Part shown: positions 38,395 to 64,000 of the stretch, piece after piece | Layout: every line of letters starts with the position of its first letter | Numbering within the stretch: position 1 is the first letter of the stretch | NCBI RefSeq assembly: GCF_021347895.1 | Contig: NC_067135.1 | Location: forward strand, 1,108,657 to 1,172,656 | Length of the DNA stretch: 64,000 nt | Origin: Acanthochromis polyacanthus | Lineage: Eukaryota > Chordata > Actinopteri > Pomacentridae | Reading direction: 5' to 3' | The notes under the pieces: generated by a model | What the model saw: the letters and a program-made list of their open reading frames with translations, nothing else | What the model was told of the DNA's origin: nothing | Database searches by the model: none | Program-made: the position numbers and the translations under genes

Positions 38395-39020
38395 AGTAAT
38401 CAGTTCCCATTTATATTAGAAAACAGAATAAATCATGTCTATCAGATGATCCTGGTATCTTCTGTGTGTAAAAATGCTCCTTTCATTGTCTAGAACTTGT
38501 TCTGACCAACCACCTATCACACATGCTGATATGAGCCTTAAAGTTTACCCACAATGCACTTTGTAAAGCTTTCTCTGGTGGATTATCAGAAAACAGAAAC
38601 ATGCAGGAAACCAATGATTGTTTCTAGGACTCTGTCATTAAACTGCTGCAGATTTACTGTTCAAACCACCATACATCCCATAATACTGATGCTCAATGTT
38701 GGTTATAGATAAAATGAACAGAAACTAGATTTTTCAAAGATGCATAAGATAAATTTGGGTCCATAAATTTGTCCAAAATGACTTGAAACTTGTGGTTTTG
38801 GTTCTAAATGACTGAAAAAAGTGTCCGTAATTTAAAGATTCTACAGATTGTGATCATTTTAGCAGAACTCAGATGTTTCTCCTCCTAAATGTCATGGTTC
38901 TATCTGCTGACTGATGAAGTTCTGAAAAAGTCCATTAAAAGTGATAAATCTGGACCCACCTCTATGGAACTGTGGAAATATTCACAGTCTGAAGGTAGAA
39001 CTCTGATCATTGATGAAATT
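38395..39020 (+). repeat. dispersed repeat family A, longest plus-strand copy
   Basis: The 5' part (38395-38560) is an inverted match to 61390-61540: TAGAACTTGTTCTGA, CATTTTTACACACAGAAGAT in reverse complement, and ATCACACATGCTGATATGAG. The 3' part (38890-39010) has ATGGTTCTATCTGCTG, AAAAGTCCATTAAAAGTGAT, CTGGACCCACCTCTATGGAA and TCTGAAGGTAGAAC, found in the other copies. Confidence 0.75.
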
Positions 39021-39039
39021 ACTGGAGATGAAGAACCAG

Positions 39040-39325
39040 ATGTTGTTTGGGGTCATTTTGCTTCTTTTAGTGAAGATTTTGTCTTTCTGTGGTATTTTCA
39101 CCTAATTTTATCGGGATTTTGCATCTGCTTGGTAGTTTTAGCGTTATTGTGGTAATTTTGTGTCTTTCCGTGGATATTTTGTGTCTTCTTGTGGTATGTT
39201 TACTCATTTTTGGGCCGATTTTGTGTTTTTTTGTGGTACGTTTGCCCCTTTTTGGCAGTTTGGTCTCTTTTTGTGGAAATTTTCCAGCTTTTTTAGTCTT
39301 TTTGGTGATGTGCTTTTCCTCATAA
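39040..39325 (+). repeat. degenerate TTTTGTGTC / TTTGTGGTA motif array
   Basis: Irregular repeats of GATTTTGTGTTTTTTTGTGG type, like 715-1345, ending 14 bases before the Tc1 element. Confidence 0.55.
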
Positions 39326-39339
39326 ATGTCATGGTTCTA

Positions 39340-40973
<1,634 letters not shown>

Positions 40974-40975
40974 TA

Positions 40976-41650
40976 TCTGCTGGACTGATGAAGTTTTGAG
41001 GCTCAGAAATGATGGAAAAAGTCAGTTTCTAATGGACTTTTTCCATCAGTTCTGAGCAAGGGCGTCAGTTTGTTTTTAAAAGTGGGGGGGGGATGGAGGC
41101 CACAGCACATTGAGAAAATGTGGAAGAACGGTGGCAAAATGCCACAAGCTGGGCTTGAAGTCACAACCACCACACCAAAGACGGACACTCAAGCTGTTAA
41201 GCTATCAGTACATGCAGGTAGAGGGGTCTGTGGGCCGCTATAGTACTAATTCTCCCGGGCCGAAATTTTGCCCCTGCACGCCTCTGGTCGGAGCTTCCAC
41301 TTGGCACTGGCGCAAATTTAGCATCTGCGCGTTTTTTTTGTTTTTTTTAACCTCACGAAGGTGTGCTGCGTGTCTGTGCAACTCTAGGCCGAGTGCGGAT
41401 GGTGCGTTCAGGAGCGTCGGAATTTTCTATACTACTGAAAATAACTGGGTTTACAACGGCTTACATGTGAAGAATTTGAATGTGTTGGAGACAAAATGAC
41501 CCCTGACAAAAAGTGGGGGGGCCACATCCCCACCGTCCCCCCCTAAACTGACGCCTATGGTTCTGAGCCTCAGAACTTGAAAATCTGGACCCACCTCTAT
41601 GTTCTTCGAGGGTCTGAACTCTGAAAATATTCCTCGTATGAAGGTTGAAC
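40976..41650 (+). repeat. dispersed repeat family A copy, split by a hAT-type element
   Basis: After the Tc1 right TA it continues TCTGCTGGACTGATGAAG, GAGGCTCAGAAATGATGG and AAAAAGTC, then after 41559 CTGGACCCACCTCTATG and GAAGGTTGAAC. Confidence 0.75.
41057..41559. mobile_element. nonautonomous hAT-type transposon, 503 bp
   Basis: Ends CAAGGGCGTCAGTTT and AAACTGACGCCTATG form a 15-bp inverted repeat with two mismatches, followed inward by long G or C runs. GTTCTGAG flanks both sides (41049-41056, 41560-41567), an exact 8-bp target duplication. Near 41150-41215 the minus strand reads TAGCTTAACAGCTTGAGTG and GTGACTTCAAGCCC, a weak tRNA-like pair of boxes. No transposase. Confidence 0.88.
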
Positions 41651-41710
41651 TTCTTCTGATGTTTCCTCCTGGTTCTAACTCTGTTCTCTCTTCTTTATTC
41701 CAGATTCACC

Positions 41711-54998
<13,288 letters not shown>

Positions 54999-54999
54999 T

Positions 55000-55655
55000 A
55001 ATGGGTTCTGATGAGTTCTGATGGGTCTGATGGGTCTGATGGTTCTGATGGTTTTAATGGGTTCTAATAAGTTCTGATGACGTCTGATGGGTTCGAAAGA
55101 TTCTGATGGGTTTAATGGGTTCTGATGGGTCCTGATGGTTCTGATGGTTTTAATGGGTTCTGATGGTTCTGATGGTTTTAATGGGGTCTGATGGGTTCTG
55201 ATGGTTCTAATTATTCTAATGGGTTCTAATAAGTTCTGATGGTTTTAATGGGTTCTGATGGGTCCTGATGGTTCTGATGGTTTTAATGGGTTCTGATGGT
55301 TCTGATGACGTCTGATGGGTTCGAAAGATTCTGATGGGTTTAATGGGTTCTGATGGGTCCTGATGGTTCTGATGGTTTTAATGGGTTCTGATGGTTCTGA
55401 TGGTTTTAATGGGGTCTGATGGGTTCTGATGAGTTCTGATGGGTCTGATGGGTCTGTTGGTTCTGATGGTTTTAATGGGTTCTAATAAGTTCTGATGACG
55501 TCTGATGGGTTCGAAAGATTCTGATGGGTTTAATGGGTTCTGATGGGTCCTGATGGTTCTGATGGTTTTAATGGGTTCTGATGGGTTCTGATGGTTCTAA
55601 TTATTCTAATGGGTTCTAATAAGTTCTGATTGTTTTAATGGGTTCTGATGGTTCT
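55000..55655. repeat. complex GATGGGTTCTGATGGTTCT tandem array in trpc5 intron 7
   Basis: Built from 9-10-base words (TCTGATGGT, TTAATGGGT, TCTAATAAG) organised into larger blocks; the block with GACGTCTGATGGGTTCGAAA occurs three times (about 55079, 55304, 55498). Confidence 0.93.
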
Positions 55656-55734
55656 GAGTTTAAACTCACAGTTCATCAGATAAACATGTAGATCTTCTAA
55701 TAGCAGCTACCTGGGCTGTGGTCAGGTCCTCAAG

Positions 55735-55960
55735 AAGACACAACACGGACACAGACACAAAATGACAACTAAAGGACACCAAATGACCTCAAAGAGAATA
55801 AATTGACCTCAGAGACACAAAATAACCCCCAAAATATGCAAAATGATCTAAAAGAAACACAATACAACTATAAAAAGACACAAGCCACCTATGAAAGGAC
55901 ACAAAATGACCTAAGAGACACAAAACAGTCACAGACAGACATAAAGTGACTGGAGCTGGT
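55735..55960 (+). repeat. degenerate ACACAAAATGACC motif array
   Basis: Same style as 52140-52385. The leader AAACTCACAGTTCATC with ACATGTAGATCTTCT before it also precedes the 52140 array, so both arrays belong to one larger dispersed unit. Confidence 0.65.
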
Positions 55961-56454
55961 AGAAGCACGTGGAGGAGTTCTCCACGTCCGTCTGAAGAGC
56001 TCTGTGATGGAGGTGAAAATCTGAGGAGTGAGATGTGTCCTCAGGTAGCAGGAATCTCAACATGTAAGGCGTCTGAATATTTAAAACCTTTTTAAAAACA
56101 CGTCGTCCTCGTGATAAAGTTGTCCCAGTCTCCTCTCAGGTGCAGAGAAAACCGGAAAGCTTCATGTTAACTTTAACATGTGAATTATTCAGACAGATTT
56201 CTGTTCTAATTAATATTGTATCCTCCCAGACTGAATATTTAAACCTGTTAGTCCTCTGATCTATTAATAACAGACATGAGGGTTCACATGCCACTAACGA
56301 TTTATTTATTTTACTGTATTTACAAAGAAAAAACAATTTAAATGCAGGCAAATACACACAGTCTATTATTAACTAAACTGCAGAATGAAATTATGGAAAC
56401 GTTAAAAATCTGGCAGCAAAAAACACAATAAGACTGGTAGAAAACTGTGAGAAA

Positions 56455-56605
56455 CGACCACAAAAAGACAGAATAGGACCTAAAAGAGAGACAAAACAAC
56501 CACTGAAGCATTCAAAATGACTTCAGAGACACAAAATGACCCCAAATAATGCAAAATAACCTAAAGCAGGTACAAAACAACCACAAAAAGACACAAAATG
56601 ACAAC
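56455..56605 (+). repeat. degenerate ACACAAAATGACC motif array
   Basis: Words like AGAGACACAAAATGACCCCA and CCACAAAAAGACACAAAATG. Followed by a CTATCTATC run near 56665-56692. Confidence 0.6.
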
Positions 56606-56609
56606 AGCA

Positions 56610-58735
56610 AATACATGTCACATTTATCCAGTCTCACAGCCCCATCACACATTTCGATGGCTATCTATCCATCTATCATCTATCTATCTATGGATGAAGG
56701 TGTCAGTGAGAGCAGAGAGCTGGAGAACAGATTTACTTGTTCACCTCTGGAGGTTTTATGAGGGATTAAGGAGAACGTTGAGATGTTTCAAAGAACAGCT
56801 AGAGATGGATGGAAGTGAGAGTTTGGGTTCTGTTCTGGTTTTTTTAGAACTTTATGGATAGAAGTGGAGGAGACATGGAGGGTTTCCTTCCTGAATGAAC
56901 GAGGTGGTGACAGGAGATGATTTAAGTCATGATGCTGAGGAGGACAGACGGCTGAAGACAGTAGCATAGAAATGAACATGTTTTAAATAGATCATTCTTT
57001 GTGCTCCTTACTCTAACTGTCCTGTGTTTGGATTTCAGTCTGAGCAGCTAGAAGAGCTTCACCTTTTTGTTGTTACCATCCTACAGTCAGCAGGTTTTAC
57101 CATCTGTATATTAATTAGAGTTTTACACAGTGGACTGTAAATGACTGAATTCATGGTGTTGGAGGCAGCAGCCAGAAAAAGCTCATAAAATACAGACATG
57201 TGAGCTCTAGAAAGGAAAAACCAACATCAAGTGTCTAAAATATAGACTACATTTATTAAGATGACACCAACTCCACCAACGTAATACTGAGCGTTCTACG
57301 ATAACTGATTCAAACTAAATTAAAGCTTGGTAACTTCATTTTCCTTTAATCCTTTAGTTCAGACTTTCAGTAGAACTATTTCAACCAACAAACTACTCTG
57401 AGTTCAGTTCACCAACGGGATTTCTGATTAGTTAACAATTAGCTGCACAAGCACAAGTTTTTAGATTGATTTCTCTTAAAAATGAGGTAGTCTGAGCTAG
57501 TTTTTCACATTAAGTGGATTTTTGTTCCTAAACTACTACAGATATTTAAGACCAAAACCTTTTTTACACACCAGAAGAATGAGATAAACCCTGAGATTAC
57601 TGATTTCATCTCCATGAAAACTGTTTCATTTGATTATTTATTACATAAATTAATTGTCTTGTTTGTAAATTCCACAGAGGGAGGCCGTCTCTAAGTTCAT
57701 TTTACTGTACTGTGATGCATGCTGTGTTATAATGACACTCTGGTTAACTAAACTTATTCACTTACGCAGCAGTTTGTTTTTTTGTGGTTTTTTTTCCAGT
57801 TTTCTTGCAGCTGTGCTGCTTTTAGCTGTTTTTTGTTTTTTAATTCATAAACCTTCAGTTGATTAAACAGCTTCTTGTGATGATCAGTCTGTTTGGTTTA
57901 GTAAAGCAGGATAAATAAAAGATTTGTTGGTTTTGTTAAGCTTCATCTTTGAATCAAACCCGTCGTTTCATGATTAGCGGTGTCTCTGAACCCAAACATT
58001 AGCACCAGACTTCCCCTACAACCCTCAAACTAACCAACAGCTCCACCGTAGAGGTCCGGAGTTCAGTTCTTCCTTCAGTTTGTCACAAGTTTAAAGCATA
58101 AAAACCCTCCTGAGATGAATCCTGCGAGCACACGGCCGTCTGGTTTTCATTTCCGCCGTATTATCTGACTGTAACTGCTGCAAATGGGTCCGATTATTAT
58201 TTAGCTGATAAGATTACAGAGAATGTAGCTTTCCAAAGTATGAATAGAAAGCTTGTTTTTTTTTTTATCAAACTAAGGGTTCAAACTATATTTAATTTAT
58301 AAGAAAACTAAGATTTTTAAATCATTTAACAAACTGAATTCAACAGACAAGACTAAACATCAAATAATTTCGTCTGTTAACCAGGAAGCAGGTTGAATGT
58401 TTGAGTCTCTATGAGGTTCTTATCATTTTTTCATTCAGTGTGGAAGCTTGTTTTTAATTGGATAAATCATTGCAGCAAGTTTGAGGTAAAGAAAAGCGTC
58501 TGAGAAAAGCTGTAGATGAGATTTGGAAGCATATTGGTAGATTTTTGTGTCCAGGAGAGCTTCTTCATGTCACGTCTGTGAGAAACCCAACAACTGGTCG
58601 GTCCCTCGGTACCAACACCTGCAGCTAAACGTTGTGATCAGTCTTTAAAGCTCGTGTCCGGAGTTTCCGTTTGTTTTCAATTTATGTATCATTTTTTAAC
58701 AAAGCTTAAATGTGTTAGTCTAGTTCGATACTATA
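56610..58735. other. trpc5 intron 7, nothing recognised
   Basis: AT-rich sequence without element ends, conserved frames or RNA genes. Confidence 0.45.
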
Positions 58736-58759
58736 ATATAAAGTTAGTATGACGCGATA

Positions 58760-59195
58760 TGAAAATTTATTCCTGAGCTCCGCCTTCCTCTCATAGACCC
58801 CCATGCTATTCCAAAAAGCGCCGGTCGCTGCCGACCAATCAAGTTCGAGCTTCAGCTTTGTCATGCTGTCAATCAACGGTTACGCGCACAGCAAGCAAGC
58901 CCATGCAGAGGTGGGCGAGCTACGCACTACGCAACCGCGAGCACATTTGTTTTGGTTGTGGAGGAGAGAGCATCAGGGATCAGCAACTTCCAGAAAAGTT
59001 ACCAATCCCACGGCTTGTCAGGCCAAGAGACTGCAGGACGTTTTTTGGCTCGGGGTGCTCGCGTCGCTCCCCGACCACGGCCTCCATAGCCCGCCTGACG
59101 GCTTCGTTTAGATGCCCGACCTCTGGAGGAAGATGTTGGGGCGTCTGGGACATACTCTTCGTCAGAGGAGTCATGCAATTCTGAACTCTAGATAG
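58760..59195 (-). pseudogene. unidentified coding-like remnant, probably transposon-derived
   Basis: GC-rich against an AT-rich background. On the minus strand an acceptor-like TTTCTATCTAG precedes a stretch reading SELHDSSDEEYVPDAPTSSS and SKRSRQAGYGGRGRGATRAP, then RAKKRPAVSWPDKPWDW and a stop. Acidic then Arg/Gly-rich sequence of this kind is common near the N-terminus of DNA-transposon proteins, for example piggyBac relatives, but I cannot assign it. Confidence 0.35.
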
Positions 59196-59639
59196 AAATA
59201 AATAAACAATGTAACACATATACACGCGTAAATGCACTAAGTTTGATAAACAACGTCATCCAGAGGGATACACGAGTGTAATCACATATTGAAACTTTAC
59301 TCGTTCGTCCTAGCAGATTCATGTTATTTTGGTATTAGGACAAGTTAGACTCAATAGAGAATTCTAACGTAATTCCTTTATTATTTACTAAATGTACTAA
59401 ATGCAGAAGAGGGGAAAACAGCAAAACAGGCGAGATGCTGCAGCACTCCGGGCACTTCTCTCATGTACTGCACGCGTGCACAAATAAAGGGGTGAAATCA
59501 GAGGGAGGGACCAACAGTGTTCTGGGAGATGCTGAGATTCAAACTCCGGACAGCAGCTTTAACATCATCATGGAGACATGTTGGTCCACTCTTCTCTACA
59601 GATTAGTTGTAATTCACCCTCATTAGATGGTTTTAGATC

Positions 59640-60130
59640 ATCAGCTGTCCTTCTTAGGTCTCCCTTCTAAGGTTGGACTGAAGTCTGGATTCTGACTCCA
59701 GAACCTTCATTTAGTTCTTTCTGAGCCAATCACAGGTGGACTTATTGTTGTCTTTGAGTCTTTATCATGTTACATTAACCATTAGCGTTGAGTTTTGGTC
59801 ATGAACTGTTGGTGGATGTTCTCCAGGAGGTTCTTCTGATAGACAAACCATCACACCACCACCATGTTGGTACCATGTTCTTCTGTTGAATGCAGTATTG
59901 GCTTTACACCAGATGTAGTGGACCCATGTCTTCCAGAAAGTTCCATCTTTGACACATCAGTCCACAGGATGTTATTCCAAAAGTGCTGGGGCTCATTCAG
60001 ATATTTTTTTGTAAACACCAGATGAACCTTTATGTTCTTTCTGGTCAGTAGTGGTTTGATCCTTTAGATCCATTTCCTCCAGAATCTTCCTCACTGTGAA
60101 TCCTGAAGATGGACCTTATCTGAGGTCTTC
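59640..60130 (-). pseudogene. Tc1-type transposase fossil
   Basis: The minus strand has the recognisable layout of a Tc1 gene: GTGGACTGATGTGTCAAAG (the TDE block, eroded), CCAAAAGTGCTGGGGCTCAT in reverse sense, and AACATGGTGGTGGTGTGATG matching the family's GGG/SVM block. Many stops and indels. Distinct from the other two Tc1 elements. Borders approximate. Confidence 0.65.
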
Positions 60131-60599
60131 AGATGCTGTCATCCTACCAGATATTCTCCCAGATATTGTGCTATCAGTGCCATGAAAGTGTGTGTTTGTC
60201 CTGATCCTGGCAGCGTTAAAGTCTGCCGGCTACAGATGCTCCGATGACAAATGTGAATCCTGGTTGTCACTGTTGTCTCACACGGACTTCTGAGCCAATA
60301 AAGAGCCGGAGAAGTGACAGAAACAGATGCAGGGAGAAGTGACAGACAGACAGAGACGGAGGAGGACAAGAATGAAAAGCAGAGAAGAGACAGCTGTCAG
60401 CAGAAATCAGCCTTTTCTCTGAGTGAAGGACAGAAGAGCAGAGAGGAGAGGAGGAATGGATGTCAGAGATGAGGAGGAAAGTCAGGCAGAGAAAGTCATT
60501 AGAGCTATCTATTAATGACTGCTGGAGACTTCATCCAGAGAGAATGCAACAAAGAGGCAGGAAAGGAATGGTTTAAACATTTTCAGAAAGCTGAACTTC
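60131..60599. other. trpc5 intron 7, nothing recognised
   Basis: Purine-rich GAGAAG/GACAGACAG words near 60310-60480; no gene. Confidence 0.45.
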
Positions 60600-60900
60600 A
60601 GTAGCTTTAATCAAGCAAAGTTTTACCTTTAGACTGGGAATATTTACAGAGTTCCAAATCCTTGAAGTCCATAGAGGTGGGTCCAGATTTATCTCTTTTT
60701 CATATTTCAGAGAGCATTGTAGGGGTTTATCCATCAACGGGGCACCATGACAAAGACTTTTGTCGAGATTAATGGACTTTTTCCATCATTTCTGATCCTC
60801 AGCAGATAGAACCATGACAAAAACACATCTGAGTTCTGGTAAAAACTGATACCAGATCAGTGTACATCCATCCAGGAGTCATAGTCTGAAGAATCTTTAA
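60600..60900 (-). repeat. dispersed repeat family A copy
   Basis: Minus-strand match to 38885-39010 and 40976-41650: AAGTCCATAGAGGTGGGTCC, TTTTTCCATCATTTCTGATC and CAGCAGATAGAACCATGACA. Confidence 0.8.
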
Positions 60901-60909
60901 ATAAAGGAA

Positions 60910-61380
60910 ACATTATCAGTCATTTAGGACATTTTTAGATCACTTTAGATGAGTTGTGACTCAATGGAACAGCTTTTGAGCCATTTTTACAACAACTGGA
61001 TGTGTTTTGTTTCTTTGTTTGTTTGTGCAAGTTTCCAGTCAATTTGGACAAATCTGTGAACCCAAATGATTCTGATTTTGGGTCATTTTGGACAAATTTG
61101 GTTGAGGGAAAACTGAAAATAATTTTCCCACATGAACATTTTCTTTAAGATTCCTCCTCACTTGAGACATTTTAGAGAAGTTTTTGTGCATTTTGGACAC
61201 ATTTTTAGTCATTCTACTGATGTTCTTTTGTCATTTTGGAGAAGAACTGAATCAGTTTTTGAGAAGTTTATGTCCTGTTAGATACATTTTGAGTAATTTT
61301 GGACAAATTTGGACCAAAGTTTAGTCAGCTTGGACAGATTTTGGGTCATTTTGGAGAAGTTTGAGTCTTTTTAGGCAGTG
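60910..61380 (+). repeat. degenerate TCATTTTGGACAAATTTGG motif array
   Basis: The stretch GACAAATTTGGTTGAGGGAA at 61090 also occurs at 17830 in the other such array, with about 150 bases of similar order around it. Confidence 0.65.
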
Positions 61381-61660
61381 CATTCTGGGTAAACTTTAAG
61401 GGTAAACATTCCAGGCTCATATCAGCATGTGTGATAGGCGGTTGATCAGAACAAGTTCTAGACAATGAAAGGAGCATTTTTACACACAGAAGATACCAGA
61501 ATCATCTGATAGACGTGATTCATTTTCTAATAGCATCACATTTCAACTCAAAAATGCTGTAAATGTAACATGATTAAACATAGTGAGAAATCTGGACCCA
61601 CTTCTTGGAGTTGAAGGAGTGGAACTGTGAAAATGTTCAGTCTGAAGGTAGAACTTTGCT
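61381..61660 (-). repeat. dispersed repeat family A, portion matching 38395-38560
   Basis: Reverse complement shares CTCATATCAGCATGTGTGAT, CAGAACAAGTTCTAGACAAT and GCATTTTTACACACAGAAGA with the copy at 38.4 kb; then CTGGACCCAC and GTCTGAAGGTAGAAC follow on the + strand, so two pieces lie in opposite orientation. Confidence 0.72.
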
Positions 61661-61975
61661 TCAGTAGGAAGAAAATCCTTGTTTGATTTTATGTGGAATG
61701 ACGACGGCTGTCTCTGCTGGTTTGTTTAATGGGATGGTTACCATGGTTACAAGGTGGGGGTAATAGATTTCGGATGAAAAGCGGCTTTTGGAGGTTTTGT
61801 TTCTGAGTTCCTGCGGAGGTTTTTGTTCTCGCTGGCAGAGAAACGGAGGAAACAGGACGAGCATCGAGCCGACAGGCAGAAGGATAGAGAGGAAGCAGAG
61901 GCCCCCAACGCCATGACAACAACAGATGTTGACAAACAAACAGATGCCACATTAGCCCCTCCAGGCGCCGCTAAC

Positions 61976-61976
<1 letters not shown>

Positions 61977-62044
<68 letters not shown>
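61977..62044. repeat. (GT)n microsatellite
   Basis: About 68 bases of GT without interruption. Confidence 0.97.
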
Positions 62045-62047
<3 letters not shown>

Positions 62048-62164
62048 GTCCTCTCAGGAGTCGCTAACACTCGGTACACTTACATAACCCTCCTGCAGCC
62101 TCCTTCCTTAATCTCATATCTTCACCTTTTTATTCTTCTTCCTGCCATCATTGTGTTTTCCATG

Positions 62165-62275
62165 CTGCTACCTTCCTGTTAGCTCCATGCTGCTAACTTC
62201 CTGTTAGCTCCGTATGGTTAGCTCCATGCTGCTATCTTCCTGTTAGCTCCATGCTACTAACTTCCTGTTAGCTGG
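62165..62275. repeat. about 25-bp minisatellite, four copies
   Basis: Units contain TTAGCTCCATGCTGCTAACT and TCCTG with small differences; one has an extra CGTATGG. Confidence 0.88.
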
Positions 62276-64000
62276 TGTTTGTTCTGTGATGGAGGTCTCG
62301 GTGTTCCACCAGAACCAGACTTCTACATGAAGTTGTGTAGTGCTGTGTGTCACTCTGAGACTTCATGGATGTCAGACCTGCTCTGTCGTCTCTCTGTGTT
62401 TCTGTTCACGTGTTGCCCAGAGTTTCTGCTTTCATTCCTTTCATTGTGTTCCTCTTTGTCTCTAATGTGTTTTCAGCTGCGTTTGATGCTGCAGAGTTCA
62501 CACTGAGGTCAAACTCTGTGAATCATAAATGGGTTTTATGTCATTATTGTCAGTTTTGAAAATGACAGAGGCAGTGATTCAGTCTGGAATGAACCTGAAC
62601 AACACAACACACATTCAGCTGTGGTCTTTATTTAACCATGAAACCACCAGAACAACGTTTTTATTTAACCATGAAAGCACCAGGATGGTGCTTTACAGGA
62701 AGAGGGAATCTACCAGAAATAATCAGAATGCCTCGTGGAAGAAGCTTCCTGGCTGAGCTTCTTCTGGTGTTTTCTGAATGGGAGTCAATGGGAACCAGAG
62801 CTTTGTCCAGGCAGCTCCTAGTGGTGATCAGTGGTACTGCACTTTAACTCACTTCTGCATTGGTTTTAATGACGTCGATCTTTGTTTTGTATCACATGAA
62901 GACAAGAAGAGCTGTGATTGGCTGCTTCACTTGACATGTTTCTGAAAAAGTTTAAGGATGAAGACGACAACCGAGGAGGTTCACAAAAGACTCACGTAGA
63001 CGATCTAACGAAGAGACAACAGTCTAAACCGTCTCCTCAGGGGATTTTATTTAGCTTGTTGGGTGTTTCTGGGAATCACCCAGCTTTGTTTTTAAATGTT
63101 GAAAAGCTGCTAAACTGACAGAATTATCTCTAAGTTCTTCATTCTACTTTGTCTTAAATTGCAGTTTAAACATCTGCACTCAAGCATGAAAGGGTTGTTC
63201 CGTATCACAAAGTCAATGAACGTTCACCGTCATCTGATTGTACTAACAGCATGATGAACTGCTGATAAATCATGGTGCTGCAGCTCATCTGTTTCCAACA
63301 ACAGCAGCTTCTTACTCCCCTCTGAAGAGCTGCTGTTATACAGGAAGTCGATAAATAAGCCATTAAGTAAATAACAAATCGAGTGTTTATTTCAACATCA
63401 GCAGTGAGGAACGAGGTGAGCGGACAAATACAAGTCTGTTTATTGTTTTATTTTTGGCTGATCTACAAACTAAATGATGTTTTTCTGCCCTTTTTTCATC
63501 ACTAGTTCCAGAGCTGGAGGATGTTTTCCATCCCATAATTCACGTGTTAAACCCTAAAACATGCAGTATGTGTAAATGTTCTTGTCCTGAGACCAAATCT
63601 ATAAAAACTAGGAGAAGAGTATTTTTAATTCAATTCAATTCAATTCAATTCAATATTTTAAATACCAAATAAGTCTGGAGTTCCCCTGAAATCCCATTTT
63701 TCTCTTGTCTCCCTGATGACCTAACTGAATCTCTAACAAAACAGTAAGAATCTGATTTAAATCTACTTTTTATGGTTTTTATGGTTCATGTCTCTGTAAT
63801 TGTGGGAACATAATGATTATTATTATCCATGAAACGTGTTCTACAACATGTTAGCAGAACCTGTTGATGACGTTTTGTTTTCGTGTCTCATTTTATCATT
63901 TTGTCTCATTTTTGTCGTTTTTTGTCGTTTTGTGTCTTGTTTTTGCCTGTGAAAGCTGTCCTGCAGCTAGTAGCAACTCTAAAGGTGGAATGTTTTCTCT
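62276..64000. other. trpc5 intron 7, nothing recognised
   Basis: Contains TTTATTTAACCATGAAA twice at 62625-62675 and an (ATTCA)n run at 63629-63653 of the kind left by L2 tails. No exon found. Confidence 0.45.

Overview
The window looks like teleost fish nuclear DNA. It holds one recognisable host gene, split by introns with clean GT-AG borders, and is otherwise dominated by transposable elements and satellites typical of fish: L2 and jockey/CR1/Rex1-group LINEs, Tc1 transposons, hAT- and Harbinger-type nonautonomous elements, tRNA-derived SINEs, long CA/GT runs and many minisatellites. I found no rRNA, no stand-alone tRNA gene and no CRISPR array.

Host gene: positions 41711-54956 on the + strand encode the first 304 residues of the cation channel TRPC5 in seven coding exons (41711-41743, 42154-42256, 47123-47373, 51451-51567, 51707-51769, 52580-52717, 54750-54956). 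Joined, they stay in one frame and give the cytosolic ankyrin repeats, the His-Cys3 zinc site and the linker-helix region. The membrane and pore exons lie beyond the right edge; the last 9 kb is intron. An acceptor directly before the start-codon exon implies an untranslated exon further upstream that I could not place.

Layout. 1-11 kb: no gene; a 21-bp minisatellite (1.9-2.3 kb), a perfect 33-bp-arm hairpin (5.1 kb) and a 60-bp satellite of about 1.3 kb (8.2-9.5 kb). 11-14.4 kb: a MITE and an L2 LINE on +. 14.4-25.3 kb: CA runs and several minisatellites, including about 47 units of an 18-bp repeat. 25.3-31.4 kb: a second L2 copy on the minus strand, flanked by two inverted relatives of another repeat. 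32.6-33.7 kb: a hAT-type element and a SINE. 39.3-41.6 kb: a Tc1 element with 213-bp inverted repeats and a hAT-type element, both inserted into copies of an unnamed dispersed repeat. 42-55 kb: trpc5 exons with element-filled introns; intron 2 holds a deleted LINE and a second Tc1 with a further insertion inside it, and intron 3 holds a fold-back Harbinger-like element with a solo LTR inside it. 55-64 kb: intron 7, with a tandem array and old transposon remains.

The most informative observations are: (1) insertions whose pre-insertion sequence can be read elsewhere in the window (solo LTR, Tc1); (2) two L2 copies with different 5' ends that share the same disabling lesions, suggesting a defective source copied in trans; (3) at least one unnamed dispersed repeat family with copies on both strands; (4) a tandem repeat carrying splice-like motifs that begins only a few bases after a trpc5 splice donor. 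I do not see a new multi-gene system.
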